64,000 nucleotides of DNA from Hymenobacter roseosalivarius DSM 11622 (lineage in GTDB: Bacteria; Bacteroidota; Bacteroidia; Cytophagales; Hymenobacteraceae), in NCBI RefSeq assembly GCF_900176135.1, contig NZ_FWWW01000082.1, positions 1 to 64,000 of the forward strand. The letters run 5' to 3'. Of this stretch, positions 52,905 to 60,969 are shown one piece after another; position 1 is the stretch's first letter, and every line of letters starts with the position of its first letter. The notes under the pieces are model-generated. The model was not told the DNA's origin. It worked only from the letters and a program-made list of their open reading frames with translations, and made no database searches. The position numbers and the translations under genes are program-made.

Positions 52905-53540
52905 TCAGCCTCTACGCGCTAGCCGGCGCTGGAAAGCCTCCAGAAATTGCCCTACGTGGTAGCCGTCGGCCAGGCCGTGGTGTACGTGTACCGACACGGG
53001 CAGCAGCCGGGTGGCACCATCGAGGTACACCTGCCCAAACGAAATCTTGGGGCAGCTGTCGGTGTGGCGGAAGCTGCGGGCGTGCGACAACGCCGTAAAG
53101 CGCACCCACGGAATAGCCGAACAATGGATCACGTCGGGGCGGGCGGTGGTATCGGAGAGGCACAGGCCGGTGCTTTGCTGTACCGCTTCTACTTCGCGGT
53201 TGGCGGCGGCCACAAAATCGGGTAGCGAGTCGTGTAGCTCGATGAAGGAAAAGCCGAACGTATGGTCGGGGCGGCCGATGGTGGCCGAGGCGTGGACGCG
53301 GTCGTAGCAAACCACCTGGTCGCCCTCGATGCGGTAGCGGAATTCCTCCACTTCCTGCGCCGCCTGCAACGACTGGTACAGGTAATACAAAAAGAAGGAA
53401 ACGCCCAGCCGCCTGGCTTCGGTATAGGCCTGGGTGCAGTCTACCGGAGCGGTCAGCCCAAAAAACGGCTCATCGAAGGTTGAGAAAAATGCGAAATGCT
53501 CCCGGCGGGGCCAGTGGGCAAGGTCAAGCAGCTGTTTCAT
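52905..53540 (-). CDS. chloramphenicol acetyltransferase (CAT) family protein
   Basis: 211 residues from the ATG at 53540. Catalytic motif HHGLADGYHVGQF near the C-terminus, with the first region HFAFFSTFDEPFFGLTAPVDCT typical of CAT trimers. The family acetylates chloramphenicol or other hydroxylated acceptors from acetyl-CoA. Whether this copy gives resistance cannot be told from sequence. It is convergent with the NRAMP-like gene, 5 bp between stops, with no mobile-element features next to it. Confidence 0.9.
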   Translation of the reverse strand: MKQLLDLAHWPRREHFAFFSTFDEPFFGLTAPVDCTQAYTEARRLGVSFFLYYLYQSLQAAQEVEEFRYRIEGDQVVCYDRVHASATIGRPDHTFGFSFIELHDSLPDFVAAANREVEAVQQSTGLCLSDTTARPDVIHCSAIPWVRFTALSHARSFRHTDSCPKISFGQVYLDGATRLLPVSVHVHHGLADGYHVGQFLEAFQRRLARRG

Positions 53541-53675
53541 GAGCCGCAAGTTCGGTAACTTGGTCCAGGTTTAAATCAAGCATCACGCTGTCATGACTGC
53601 CCCGCCCGGATTGATACCGTGCACCAGCCTTGGTCACGAAAGCCTACCTTGCTACTTCTTCTTTAACGCTCATCC

Positions 53676-56396
53676 ATGCTTCCTGCACCGTGGTACAGTT
53701 TGATCGGCGTGCGCGCGACCGAGGTTAAAACGGTATGGCTATTCTTTCTGCATAACTTTTTGCTGGGCATCGGTACCATCCTGGTGTACGTGTCGGCTAA
53801 CGTTATCCTGCTCGAAAACAACCCCGAGCGCAATCTGCCGCTGGCCTACGGCCTGGCTGCGCTGGCCATGATGGGAGCGGGTAAGGCCTACACCTATTTC
53901 GAGCATCGGTTGCCCTTGCAGCGTCTCGCCGTGCGGGTGCTGCTGGCCGTGGTGGCGTTTACGGGCGTAATCAGCGTGCTGGTGGCCGTGGGCAGCTCCG
54001 TGGCGGCGGCCGTGGCTATTATGGCGGGGTATCGGGTTATTTATCTGCTTACTAATCTGGAATTTTGGGGCGTGTCGGCGGTGGTGTTCGACGTGCGCCA
54101 GAGCAAGCGCCTGTTTGGCCTGATCGGCTCCGGTGATATGCCGGCTAAGGCCCTGGGGGCCATTTTGGCGCTGCTCGTGCACGCCCACACCGATTTGCTG
54201 TTTCTGCTGTTGCTGGCTTTTGGTGCGTATGTGGGGGCCTTGTACACCTTGCGCGCTACGCTCAGTTCGCACGCGGTAGAAGCGCGGCCCACCCCTCGAC
54301 CCCAGCGTCTGACCGGCTTGGCCCCAGGCTTGCAGCGCTGGTTCGGCGAGAGCCAGCTGGTTCTGTCTACCTGCCTGAGCATCACGGCTATATCGGCCGT
54401 TACGGCGGGCGTGGAGTATTCTTTTTTCGTTAACGTCAAGCACAAGTTTCACGACCAGGCCACGGTGATGCGCTACGTCAGCAGCGTACTGATAATCACG
54501 TATCTGCTGGCCATGATCTTTAAAATGCTGCTCTCGCAGAAAGCCCTGGAGAGGGTCGGGATTCGCCGGATGCTGGTGGCCCTGCCCGCAGCTTTGCTGG
54601 TCGGATTGCTGGTATTTGGGGCTTTGTGGCAGGGTGGAGCCAATGATTCGGTGCTGTTGCTCTACTTCTGTGGCTTGTATCTGGGCCTGGAAGTGCTGCG
54701 CCGCGCCGTATTCGACCCGGTTTTTCTGGTGCTGTTCCAGCCTCTTTCGCCCCCCGAGCGCCTGCGGGCGCACACGCGGGCCAAGGGCTTCTATGAGCCG
54801 TTGGGAATGGCGCTGGGGGGCATTTTGTTATTTATGCTGCACGACCAACCTGCTCTGAGCGCGTGGGCTCCCTTTGTCTGGATGGGTTTGTTTGCTGCCG
54901 GAGCCTTGTTCTTCGTGCACCGCACCTACGGCCACTACATGGCTGAGCTGCAACACGCCTTGGGGCGTCGCTTTGGCAATTCTGCTGCTACCGAAACCCT
55001 GCCCGATGAGCTGCTGTCAGAGGACCAGCTGTCGGTGGGCCTCGCCGAAATTCCAGAGCTGATCGAGGCGCTCCAGGACAAAACCCAACGACGAGCGGCC
55101 ACGAGGCGGCTCCGGCAACTCGGTCCGGCGGCCCTGCCGGAGCTGCTCGAAACGTTGAGCGTGCCCGATACCAGCGACGTGCTGGTCCGGCGCGTCGCCC
55201 AGCTCTGCGCCCGGCTGCCGGCTAGTCGGGAGGCGCTGGTGGCACTGACCCGGCAACCCAACCTGCATCGCCGCGAAACAGCCCTCCGGGCTTTGCGCAA
55301 TTTTGCCCCCCAGTCAGTCGAGACGCCACTATTTCAGGCCCTGGTGCAGGAAGAAATGCGCTTAGCCCAACAACTGCTGCACGGCCTGGCTGCCGTCACC
55401 CACGACGAGCTGCGCCGCTGCCTTCAGTATGAGCTTACCAAAGTGCAGCAGCGCATTTTTGGTTTGCTGCTGCTGCTCTACTCACCCCAGCTTATTGCCG
55501 ATGCCCAGCGCGGTATCGCGCACGCGGCCCGCGAGCGGCAAGCCAACGCCCTCGAAATACTGGACAATATCATTCCGCGCGCGCTCTACCAGGGCCTCCA
55601 GGCTCTGCTCGATGTGGGGCCGATAGCGGAAAAGGTGCGCGTATTCGATCAGGTGTTGGGGCCGGGAAGTCATTCGGCGCGCGTAGTGCCTTTTATTATT
55701 GAGAAAGGAGAAGCAGCTTTCTCCGACTGGACCATCAGCGTGGCGCTGCGGCACTGGCACGCCGAGCCCCGCACACTTACCAGCGTGTTGCCGTATATTC
55801 ATAGTACCAGCTTGCTTGTTCAGGAAAGTGCCTTCTTTGTGCTGAGAAAGCTATCGGAGCGCCAACACGAACTGTATAAACAGCTTACGGACGCTGAGCC
55901 TGCTTTACCTGCCTTGCTTATGAGCCACACCCACGCTATCACCGCTACCATCTCGGCCCGCGACCGGGTGCATATACTTCAGCAAACGGCCTTGTTTGCT
56001 GAAACGCCCGAGAACGTGCTGAGCAGCATCGTGCCCATTATGCGGGAGGTAAGCTTCCTCGATGGGCAGCAGATTTTTGCCAAAGGCGACCTGGGTACTT
56101 CGCTCTTTATCGTGTACGGGGGCGAAGTTGGGATTTTCAATGGCTCCCAGCACCTCACCACTTTCCGCAAAGGCGACTTCTTCGGCGAGCTGGCCCTGCT
56201 CGATGCCGAGCCCCGCTCCGCCTCCGCCGTCGCCCAGGGCGCAGTAGTCGCTTTCCGCCTCGATCAGGAAGATTTCTACGATGTAATGGAGGAGCGGAGC
56301 GAAGTGCTGCGCAACATTCTGCGGGTACTCTGCCAGCGCCTGCGCCGGCAGAATGAGAAGATGCAAACCCAGCCTCCACTCAGCAATCCAGCCTGA
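53676..56396 (+). CDS. translocase/MFS-like membrane domain fused to HEAT repeats and a cyclic-nucleotide-binding domain
   Basis: 906 residues. Residues 1-420: about 12 hydrophobic helices in a pattern resembling ATP/ADP-translocase-like (NTT) or MFS proteins (VWLFFLHNFLLGIGTILVYVS; FWGVSAVVFDVRQSKRLFGLIGSG). Residues ~450-750: HEAT-like helical repeats (RRLRQLGPAALPELLETL; ETALRALRNFAPQSVETPLF). Residues ~770-895: cNMP-binding domain with phosphate cassette GDFFGELALLDAEPRSASA at about 832-850. A transport or signalling role gated by cAMP-type nucleotides is possible but unproven. A strong hairpin follows at 56501. Confidence 0.85.
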   Translation: MLPAPWYSLIGVRATEVKTVWLFFLHNFLLGIGTILVYVSANVILLENNPERNLPLAYGLAALAMMGAGKAYTYFEHRLPLQRLAVRVLLAVVAFTGVISVLVAVGSSVAAAVAIMAGYRVIYLLTNLEFWGVSAVVFDVRQSKRLFGLIGSGDMPAKALGAILALLVHAHTDLLFLLLLAFGAYVGALYTLRATLSSHAVEARPTPRPQRLTGLAPGLQRWFGESQLVLSTCLSITAISAVTAGVEYSFFVNVKHKFHDQATVMRYVSSVLIITYLLAMIFKMLLSQKALERVGIRRMLVALPAALLVGLLVFGALWQGGANDSVLLLYFCGLYLGLEVLRRAVFDPVFLVLFQPLSPPERLRAHTRAKGFYEPLGMALGGILLFMLHDQPALSAWAPFVWMGLFAAGALFFVHRTYGHYMAELQHALGRRFGNSAATETLPDELLSEDQLSVGLAEIPELIEALQDKTQRRAATRRLRQLGPAALPELLETLSVPDTSDVLVRRVAQLCARLPASREALVALTRQPNLHRRETALRALRNFAPQSVETPLFQALVQEEMRLAQQLLHGLAAVTHDELRRCLQYELTKVQQRIFGLLLLLYSPQLIADAQRGIAHAARERQANALEILDNIIPRALYQGLQALLDVGPIAEKVRVFDQVLGPGSHSARVVPFIIEKGEAAFSDWTISVALRHWHAEPRTLTSVLPYIHSTSLLVQESAFFVLRKLSERQHELYKQLTDAEPALPALLMSHTHAITATISARDRVHILQQTALFAETPENVLSSIVPIMREVSFLDGQQIFAKGDLGTSLFIVYGGEVGIFNGSQHLTTFRKGDFFGELALLDAEPRSASAVAQGAVVAFRLDQEDFYDVMEERSEVLRNILRVLCQRLRRQNEKMQTQPPLSNPA

Positions 56397-56457
56397 TGCT
56401 GGGAGTAAATTTGCCCCCCGGCGGAGGATAACTCCCAAACAATTGGTTTGCCGCAGC

Positions 56458-56593
56458 GCGGCGATAGGTTTGTAGCAGACCCAACGTCATTTAGCCAAAA
56501 GCCGCATAGGGGCGACAGAAACGTCAAGCGTTTCTGTCGCCCCTATGCGGCTTTGATATTTCCTCGGCCTACTTTCTACAAACCTGCCGCCGC
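56458..56593. repeat. nested palindrome around a 23-bp terminator hairpin
   Basis: Inner stem 56501-56523 and 56529-56551 is a perfect 23-bp inverted repeat (GCCGCATAGGGGCGACAGAA) with a 5-nt loop, ending GGCTTT. An outer pair, GCGGCGATAGGTTTGTAG (56458) and CTACAAACCTGCCGCCGC (56576), matches 16 of 18. It lies between convergent genes and probably terminates transcription on both strands. The GTTTGTAG/GTCGCCCCTA words resemble another repeat family common in Bacteroidota. Confidence 0.85.
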
Positions 56594-56632
56594 TATGCGG
56601 CTACCTCGTGGCTTAAATCAGACGCGAACCTA

Positions 56633-58951
56633 CTATTCCATTTTAAACGCAGCCTCATGCACGTCCCGGGAATTAGTGCCAACAAACACTTGAAAGTCGC
56701 CGGGCTCGGACACGAACCTCAGCTCGTTGTTGTAGAACTTCAAGTCGTCAGGGGTGAGGCGGAAGGTGAGGGTTTTGCTTTCGCCTTTTTTCAACGCCAC
56801 CTTCTGGAAGCCTTTCAACTCTTTTACGGGCCGGGAAATGGAGCCAACCATGTCGCGGATGTAGAGTTGGGCAGTTTCCTCGCCGTCGACGTTGCCGGTG
56901 TTGCGCACCGTTACGCGCACTTCCAGTGACTCATTCTGCTTGATTGTTGTTTTGCTCAACTCTGGCTTGCCGTAGCTGAACGTGGTGTAGCTCAGGCCGT
57001 AGCCGAAGGGATACAGCGGCTCGTTGCTCACGTCCAGGTAGCGCGACTTGTATTTGTCGAGCTTGTCGGTGCCGTTGAAGGGGCGGCCGGTGCTTTTGTG
57101 GTTGTAGTAGAGGGGCACCTGGCCCACCACCTGCGGAAACGTTGCTGTGATTTTGCCCGATGGGTTATAGTCGCCAAATAGCACATCGGCAATGGCGTTA
57201 CCGCCCTGTGTACCCGAAAACCAGGTTTCCAGGATGGCATCGGCGTTTTGGTTTTCCCAGCTCAGCGCCATCGGGCGGCCGTTCATGAGTACCAGCACCA
57301 ACGGCTTGCCAGTCTTTTTCAGGGCTTTCAGCAATTCCAATTGCTGGCCGGGCAAGGTAATGTCGGCGCGGCTGGCCGCTTCGCCCGTCATGCCCTGCGA
57401 CTCGCCTACGGCGGCTACTATTACATCAGCATTTTGCGCGGCTTGCACCGCTTCCTGAATCATAGCTTCTGGGGTGCGTTTGTCGATGTTCAACTCGCCG
57501 CCGTGGGCGTTCAGGCGCTCAATCATCTGCTGATCATCGGTGATATTCGCGCCCTGGGCGTACACGATTTTTACGCCGTTGCCCGCCACGTTTTTGATGC
57601 CCTGCTCCAATGAAACGGCCTGCTTCCAGTCGCCGGCCCCGCTCCAGCTGCCGATCATGTCGCGCTGCCGGTTGGCCAGCGGACCTATAAGTGCAATCGT
57701 ACCGGTCTTTTTGAGGGGCAAGGTGTTCTTGTCATTCTTGAGTAGCACCAGGCTCTTACGGCTGATGCTACGAGCGTCAGCGATGAACTCTTTCTTCATC
57801 ATGGTCGCCTTAGCGCGCTTTTCCGTCACGCCGCGGTAGGGGTCCTGGAATAAGCCAAGCTTGTATTTGGCCTCCAATACCCGACGGCAGGCGAGGTCAA
57901 TCTGCTCCTGCTTCACGGTGCCGGCTTTCAGGTTCAGGGCCAGATTTTTCAGGAAAATCTCACCCACCATATCCTGATCGGTGCCCGCGTTCAGCGCCAG
58001 GGCTGATACCTGCGCGTCGTTGCCCATGCCGTGGGCGGTCATCTCGTTGATGGCGGTGTAGTCGGTGGCTACGAAGCCGTTGAAGCCCCACTGCGTGCGC
58101 AGCAGGTCGGTCATCAGCCACTTGTTGCCCGTGGCGGGTATGCCGTTGATATCATTGAAAGACGTCATGACGGAGCCCACGCCGGCTTCTATAGCAGCTT
58201 TGTAGGGGGGCAGGTACTCGTTATACATGCGTACCAGGCTCATGTCGGTGGTATTGTAGTCGCGGCCGGCTTCGGCGGCGCCGTAGAGGGCAAAGTGCTT
58301 GAGGCAGGCCATCACGTTAGCGGGCTTACTCATGTCGTTGTCGGGGCCCTGGTAGCCGCGCACCATGGCGCGGGCAATCTGCGCGCCCAGGTAGGGGTCT
58401 TCGCCGGCACCTTCGGCAATGCGGCCCCAGCGCGGGTCGCGGGCAATATCGACCATGGGCGAGTACACCCAGTTGATGCCGTCGGCGGCGGCTTCCTCGG
58501 CCGCGATGCGGGCGCCGCGCTCCATGGCGGGCATATCCCAGCTGGCGGCCATACCCAGCGGAATCGGCAAGATGGTGCGGTGCCCATGAATGACGTCGTA
58601 GCCCAGAATCAGCGGAATCTTCAGGCGCGATTCTTTCACGGCCAGCTCCTGGAGCTTGCGCGCGGCCACGGGCGTGTAAGTGTTGAGCACCGCGCCCACA
58701 TTGCCCTTGCGGATGTTGGCGTCCACGTCCTTGCTTACCACCGGACCCGTCACATCGAAGCCCACCGACACCAGATTCAGCTGCCCGATTTTCTCCTCCA
58801 GGGTCATCTTCTGCATCAGGTCTGCCACAAACTGATTCATCTTCTGGGTATTGACGCTGGAAGGCGGAGCAACAGCGGTCTGGGCTTGCAGCGCCGGGCT
58901 CAGCAGAAGCCCCAGGGACAGAAGCAGGGCGGTGCGGAATGTTTTTTTCAT
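56633..58951 (-). CDS. bglX: GH3 beta-glucosidase (BglX family)
   Basis: 772 residues with a signal peptide ending near ALQAQT. GH3 N-terminal TIM barrel: MTLEEKIGQLNLVSVGF, IPLILGYDVIHGHRTILPIPLGMAASWD, DIARDPRWGRIAEGAGEDPYLG, MACLKHFALYGAAEAGRDYN, and the nucleophile Asp in GFVATDYTAINE. The alpha/beta sandwich (residues ~410-630) and C-terminal fibronectin-III-like domain (YPFGYGLSYTTFSYG) follow. It removes terminal beta-glucose in the periplasm. In this locus it would finish oligosaccharides released by the GH144-like enzyme. Confidence 0.95.
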   Translation of the reverse strand: MKKTFRTALLLSLGLLLSPALQAQTAVAPPSSVNTQKMNQFVADLMQKMTLEEKIGQLNLVSVGFDVTGPVVSKDVDANIRKGNVGAVLNTYTPVAARKLQELAVKESRLKIPLILGYDVIHGHRTILPIPLGMAASWDMPAMERGARIAAEEAAADGINWVYSPMVDIARDPRWGRIAEGAGEDPYLGAQIARAMVRGYQGPDNDMSKPANVMACLKHFALYGAAEAGRDYNTTDMSLVRMYNEYLPPYKAAIEAGVGSVMTSFNDINGIPATGNKWLMTDLLRTQWGFNGFVATDYTAINEMTAHGMGNDAQVSALALNAGTDQDMVGEIFLKNLALNLKAGTVKQEQIDLACRRVLEAKYKLGLFQDPYRGVTEKRAKATMMKKEFIADARSISRKSLVLLKNDKNTLPLKKTGTIALIGPLANRQRDMIGSWSGAGDWKQAVSLEQGIKNVAGNGVKIVYAQGANITDDQQMIERLNAHGGELNIDKRTPEAMIQEAVQAAQNADVIVAAVGESQGMTGEAASRADITLPGQQLELLKALKKTGKPLVLVLMNGRPMALSWENQNADAILETWFSGTQGGNAIADVLFGDYNPSGKITATFPQVVGQVPLYYNHKSTGRPFNGTDKLDKYKSRYLDVSNEPLYPFGYGLSYTTFSYGKPELSKTTIKQNESLEVRVTVRNTGNVDGEETAQLYIRDMVGSISRPVKELKGFQKVALKKGESKTLTFRLTPDDLKFYNNELRFVSEPGDFQVFVGTNSRDVHEAAFKME

Positions 58952-58995
58952 GGGGGAAAATGAGGAATAGAGGTCGATGCTTTAAGCAAGAACGG

Positions 58996-59096
58996 TGTAG
59001 AGACACATACTTGTGTCTCATCATTGAACGGGCGGAGCTGTGCTCTTTAAAAATAACAACGCTAACAACGACGAGACACAAATATGTGTCTCTACA
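58996..59096. repeat. TGTAGAGACACATA palindrome
   Basis: 24-bp arms with one mismatch (TGTAGAGACACATACTTGTG at 58996 and its inverse ending at 59096). The TAG in the right arm (minus strand) is the stop codon of the GH43 gene. It separates GH43 from bglX on the same strand. Confidence 0.92.
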
Positions 59097-60855
59097 GCGC
59101 TTTCACCACGGGAACTCTTGGGGAAATGCCGTTTTCGTTGAGGGCTTCGATGGTGAAATAATAGGGCTGGTCCTTGTCCATGCCTTTGAAGTAAAATTCG
59201 TTCTGGCCGTGGACCATAAGGCAGCTGTAAAGCTTGTCGGGGCGGCTGCCGACGTGGATGTTGTAAGCGTAGGCGCCGTCCACGGACGTCCACTTCAGCC
59301 AGGCGCTGCGCTTGTCCTTTTCCGTTCGCAGCACCACGAAGCCCCGCACCGGATTAGGTGCAGACCCACTGCCCTGCCCAAACACCCGCAAGCCGCTGAT
59401 GGCGAATTTGCCGGTGGGCATATGCACGTTTTCGAGCTTGAGGTAGCGCGTTCGCACCGGCGCGCTTAGTTCGATATAGTCGTGGGGCACGTCGGTCTGG
59501 TTGCGGCTCTTGTCTACCAGCAGCTTCCACCTGCGGCCGTTTTCGGAATGCCAGAGCTTGTACTGGTGATAAATGCCCCGCTGCTTGCCCAGAAAGCTGG
59601 AGTCGGCGTCCTGGTCGGCGTAGTTGAGCTGGATGGCATAGACGGTGCTCAGGCCGCCCAGGTCGGTCTGCACATACTCGCCCCGGTTGCCGGTGGCCGC
59701 GCTCCAATAGGTTTTGATGCTCTCATCGACGGCGTAGTTGGGCAAATAGCCCCCCAGCGTGCTCGACACCCGCACCGGCTTCTGGTAGTTGAGCAGCATC
59801 CAGCCCGCGAAGCGACTTTTGAGGTGGTCTTCGGGGCCGGTGGGTAGGAAATGCGGGTAGTCGCCGAAGGTGGTATTGGTATAGAGCACGCCGTCCTGGT
59901 CGAAGCCCGCCGGCCAGAGCCCCAGCCGCCGCTCGAAGTTGTTTTTGACCGCCACGACCATCGTAGAGAGGTGCCACCAGTTGCCGAACGTATCCTGAAA
60001 CGTGTTGCCGTGACCGGCCCCGCGGGCAAAGCCGCCGGGCTTGTAGGCAAACGGATTGTGGGCCTGGAGCGTGAAGGGCCCCAAGGGCTGGTCGCTGACC
60101 TGCACGCCGTCGGCGTAGCCGCTGAATTCGGTGCCGGGCGCGCCGTACTGGAGGTAGTATTTGCCGTTGTGCTTGTTCATCCAGGCGCCTTCCATAAACG
60201 GGTCGAGGAAGGTGTTGTCGAGGTATTCGCCGAAGCGCTGCCAGCCAAACCGCTCGTCATTCAGCCCAAACATCTCCTTGGGTTGCCCAATAGGCTGGAA
60301 GGTTTTGCGACTGATCTGCTGGCCGTAGAGCGGGAACTCATTCGAGCTGCCCCAGTACAGATACAGCTTGCCATCATCATCCAGAAAAAAAGCGGGGTCC
60401 CAGGCCCCGATCTGGAAGGGCTCCACGGCTTCTTTCCACTCATTGGCCTGGGGGTTGGTGCTCATCCAGATCGGGAAGTTCTTCTCGTGTGTCGAGCCGA
60501 ATACCAGCAGCGTATCACCCAGCACGAACACGGCCGGGGCGCACAGATCGTCATACACCTTATGCTGGGGCTTGAGGAAGGAGCGCGCCACGAACTTCCA
60601 GCCGTACAGGTCTTTGCTGTGCCAGTAGCCCCACTGGTTGGTCGAGAACAGGTAATAATCGCCCTTGAAGAGCGTGATAACCGGGTCGGCGGTGGCGCGG
60701 TGCCGGCCAGCCTCCGAGAAGTTGGGGATGGGCGTGTAGCCGTAGTCCAGGTTCAGCGGGTTGCAGTACGTCCGCTGGCCGGGGCTGGCGGTGGGCTGAG
60801 CTTGCGTAAAGAAGCTCAGCAACACGGCAAAGCACAAGAGCAAGGTTCTGAGCAT
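59092..60855 (-). CDS. GH43-like glycoside hydrolase with discoidin-type and FN3 domains
   Basis: 587 residues from the ATG at 60855; an earlier start at 60891 lies in a palindrome. Signal peptide LLLCFAVLLSFFTQAQ. Five-bladed propeller with GH43 acids: ATADPVITLFKGDYYLF (base Asp), GAWDPAFFLDDDGKLYLYWG (Asp) and MEGAWMNKHNGKYYLQYG (acid Glu). A discoidin/F5-8-like domain covers ~360-500 (YAVDESIKTYWSAATGN; GEYVQTDLGG), and a fibronectin-III domain ends the protein. The substrate is unknown. Its TAG stop is in the palindrome at 59073-59096. Confidence 0.88.
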   Translation of the reverse strand: MLRTLLLCFAVLLSFFTQAQPTASPGQRTYCNPLNLDYGYTPIPNFSEAGRHRATADPVITLFKGDYYLFSTNQWGYWHSKDLYGWKFVARSFLKPQHKVYDDLCAPAVFVLGDTLLVFGSTHEKNFPIWMSTNPQANEWKEAVEPFQIGAWDPAFFLDDDGKLYLYWGSSNEFPLYGQQISRKTFQPIGQPKEMFGLNDERFGWQRFGEYLDNTFLDPFMEGAWMNKHNGKYYLQYGAPGTEFSGYADGVQVSDQPLGPFTLQAHNPFAYKPGGFARGAGHGNTFQDTFGNWWHLSTMVVAVKNNFERRLGLWPAGFDQDGVLYTNTTFGDYPHFLPTGPEDHLKSRFAGWMLLNYQKPVRVSSTLGGYLPNYAVDESIKTYWSAATGNRGEYVQTDLGGLSTVYAIQLNYADQDADSSFLGKQRGIYHQYKLWHSENGRRWKLLVDKSRNQTDVPHDYIELSAPVRTRYLKLENVHMPTGKFAISGLRVFGQGSGSAPNPVRGFVVLRTEKDKRSAWLKWTSVDGAYAYNIHVGSRPDKLYSCLMVHGQNEFYFKGMDKDQPYYFTIEALNENGISPRVPVVKAL

Positions 60856-60867
60856 AAAAAAACGTCT

Positions 60868-60958
60868 GTCATGCAGCGCAGCGCGAAGCATCTCGCGTGT
60901 TTGGTTGCAATGGTAATCCAGCGGAGCGAGCGAGATGCTTCGCGCTGCGCTGCATGAC
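60868..60958. repeat. long palindrome, GTCATGCAGCGC variant
   Basis: 29-bp perfect arms 60868-60896 and 60930-60958 (GTCATGCAGCGCAGCGCGAA then GCATCTCGC). It is the same family as 3618-3709, with GCAGCGC replacing GCTGAGC on both arms, which implies compensating change to keep the hairpin. It lies between the GH144-like and GH43 genes. Confidence 0.95.
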
Positions 60959-60969
60959 CTTCTTTGGTG

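Noticed and set aside
52905..53540. CAT-family gene as part of a mobile resistance cassette
   Set aside because: No IS, integron or composition change flanks it; it looks like a resident chromosomal gene.
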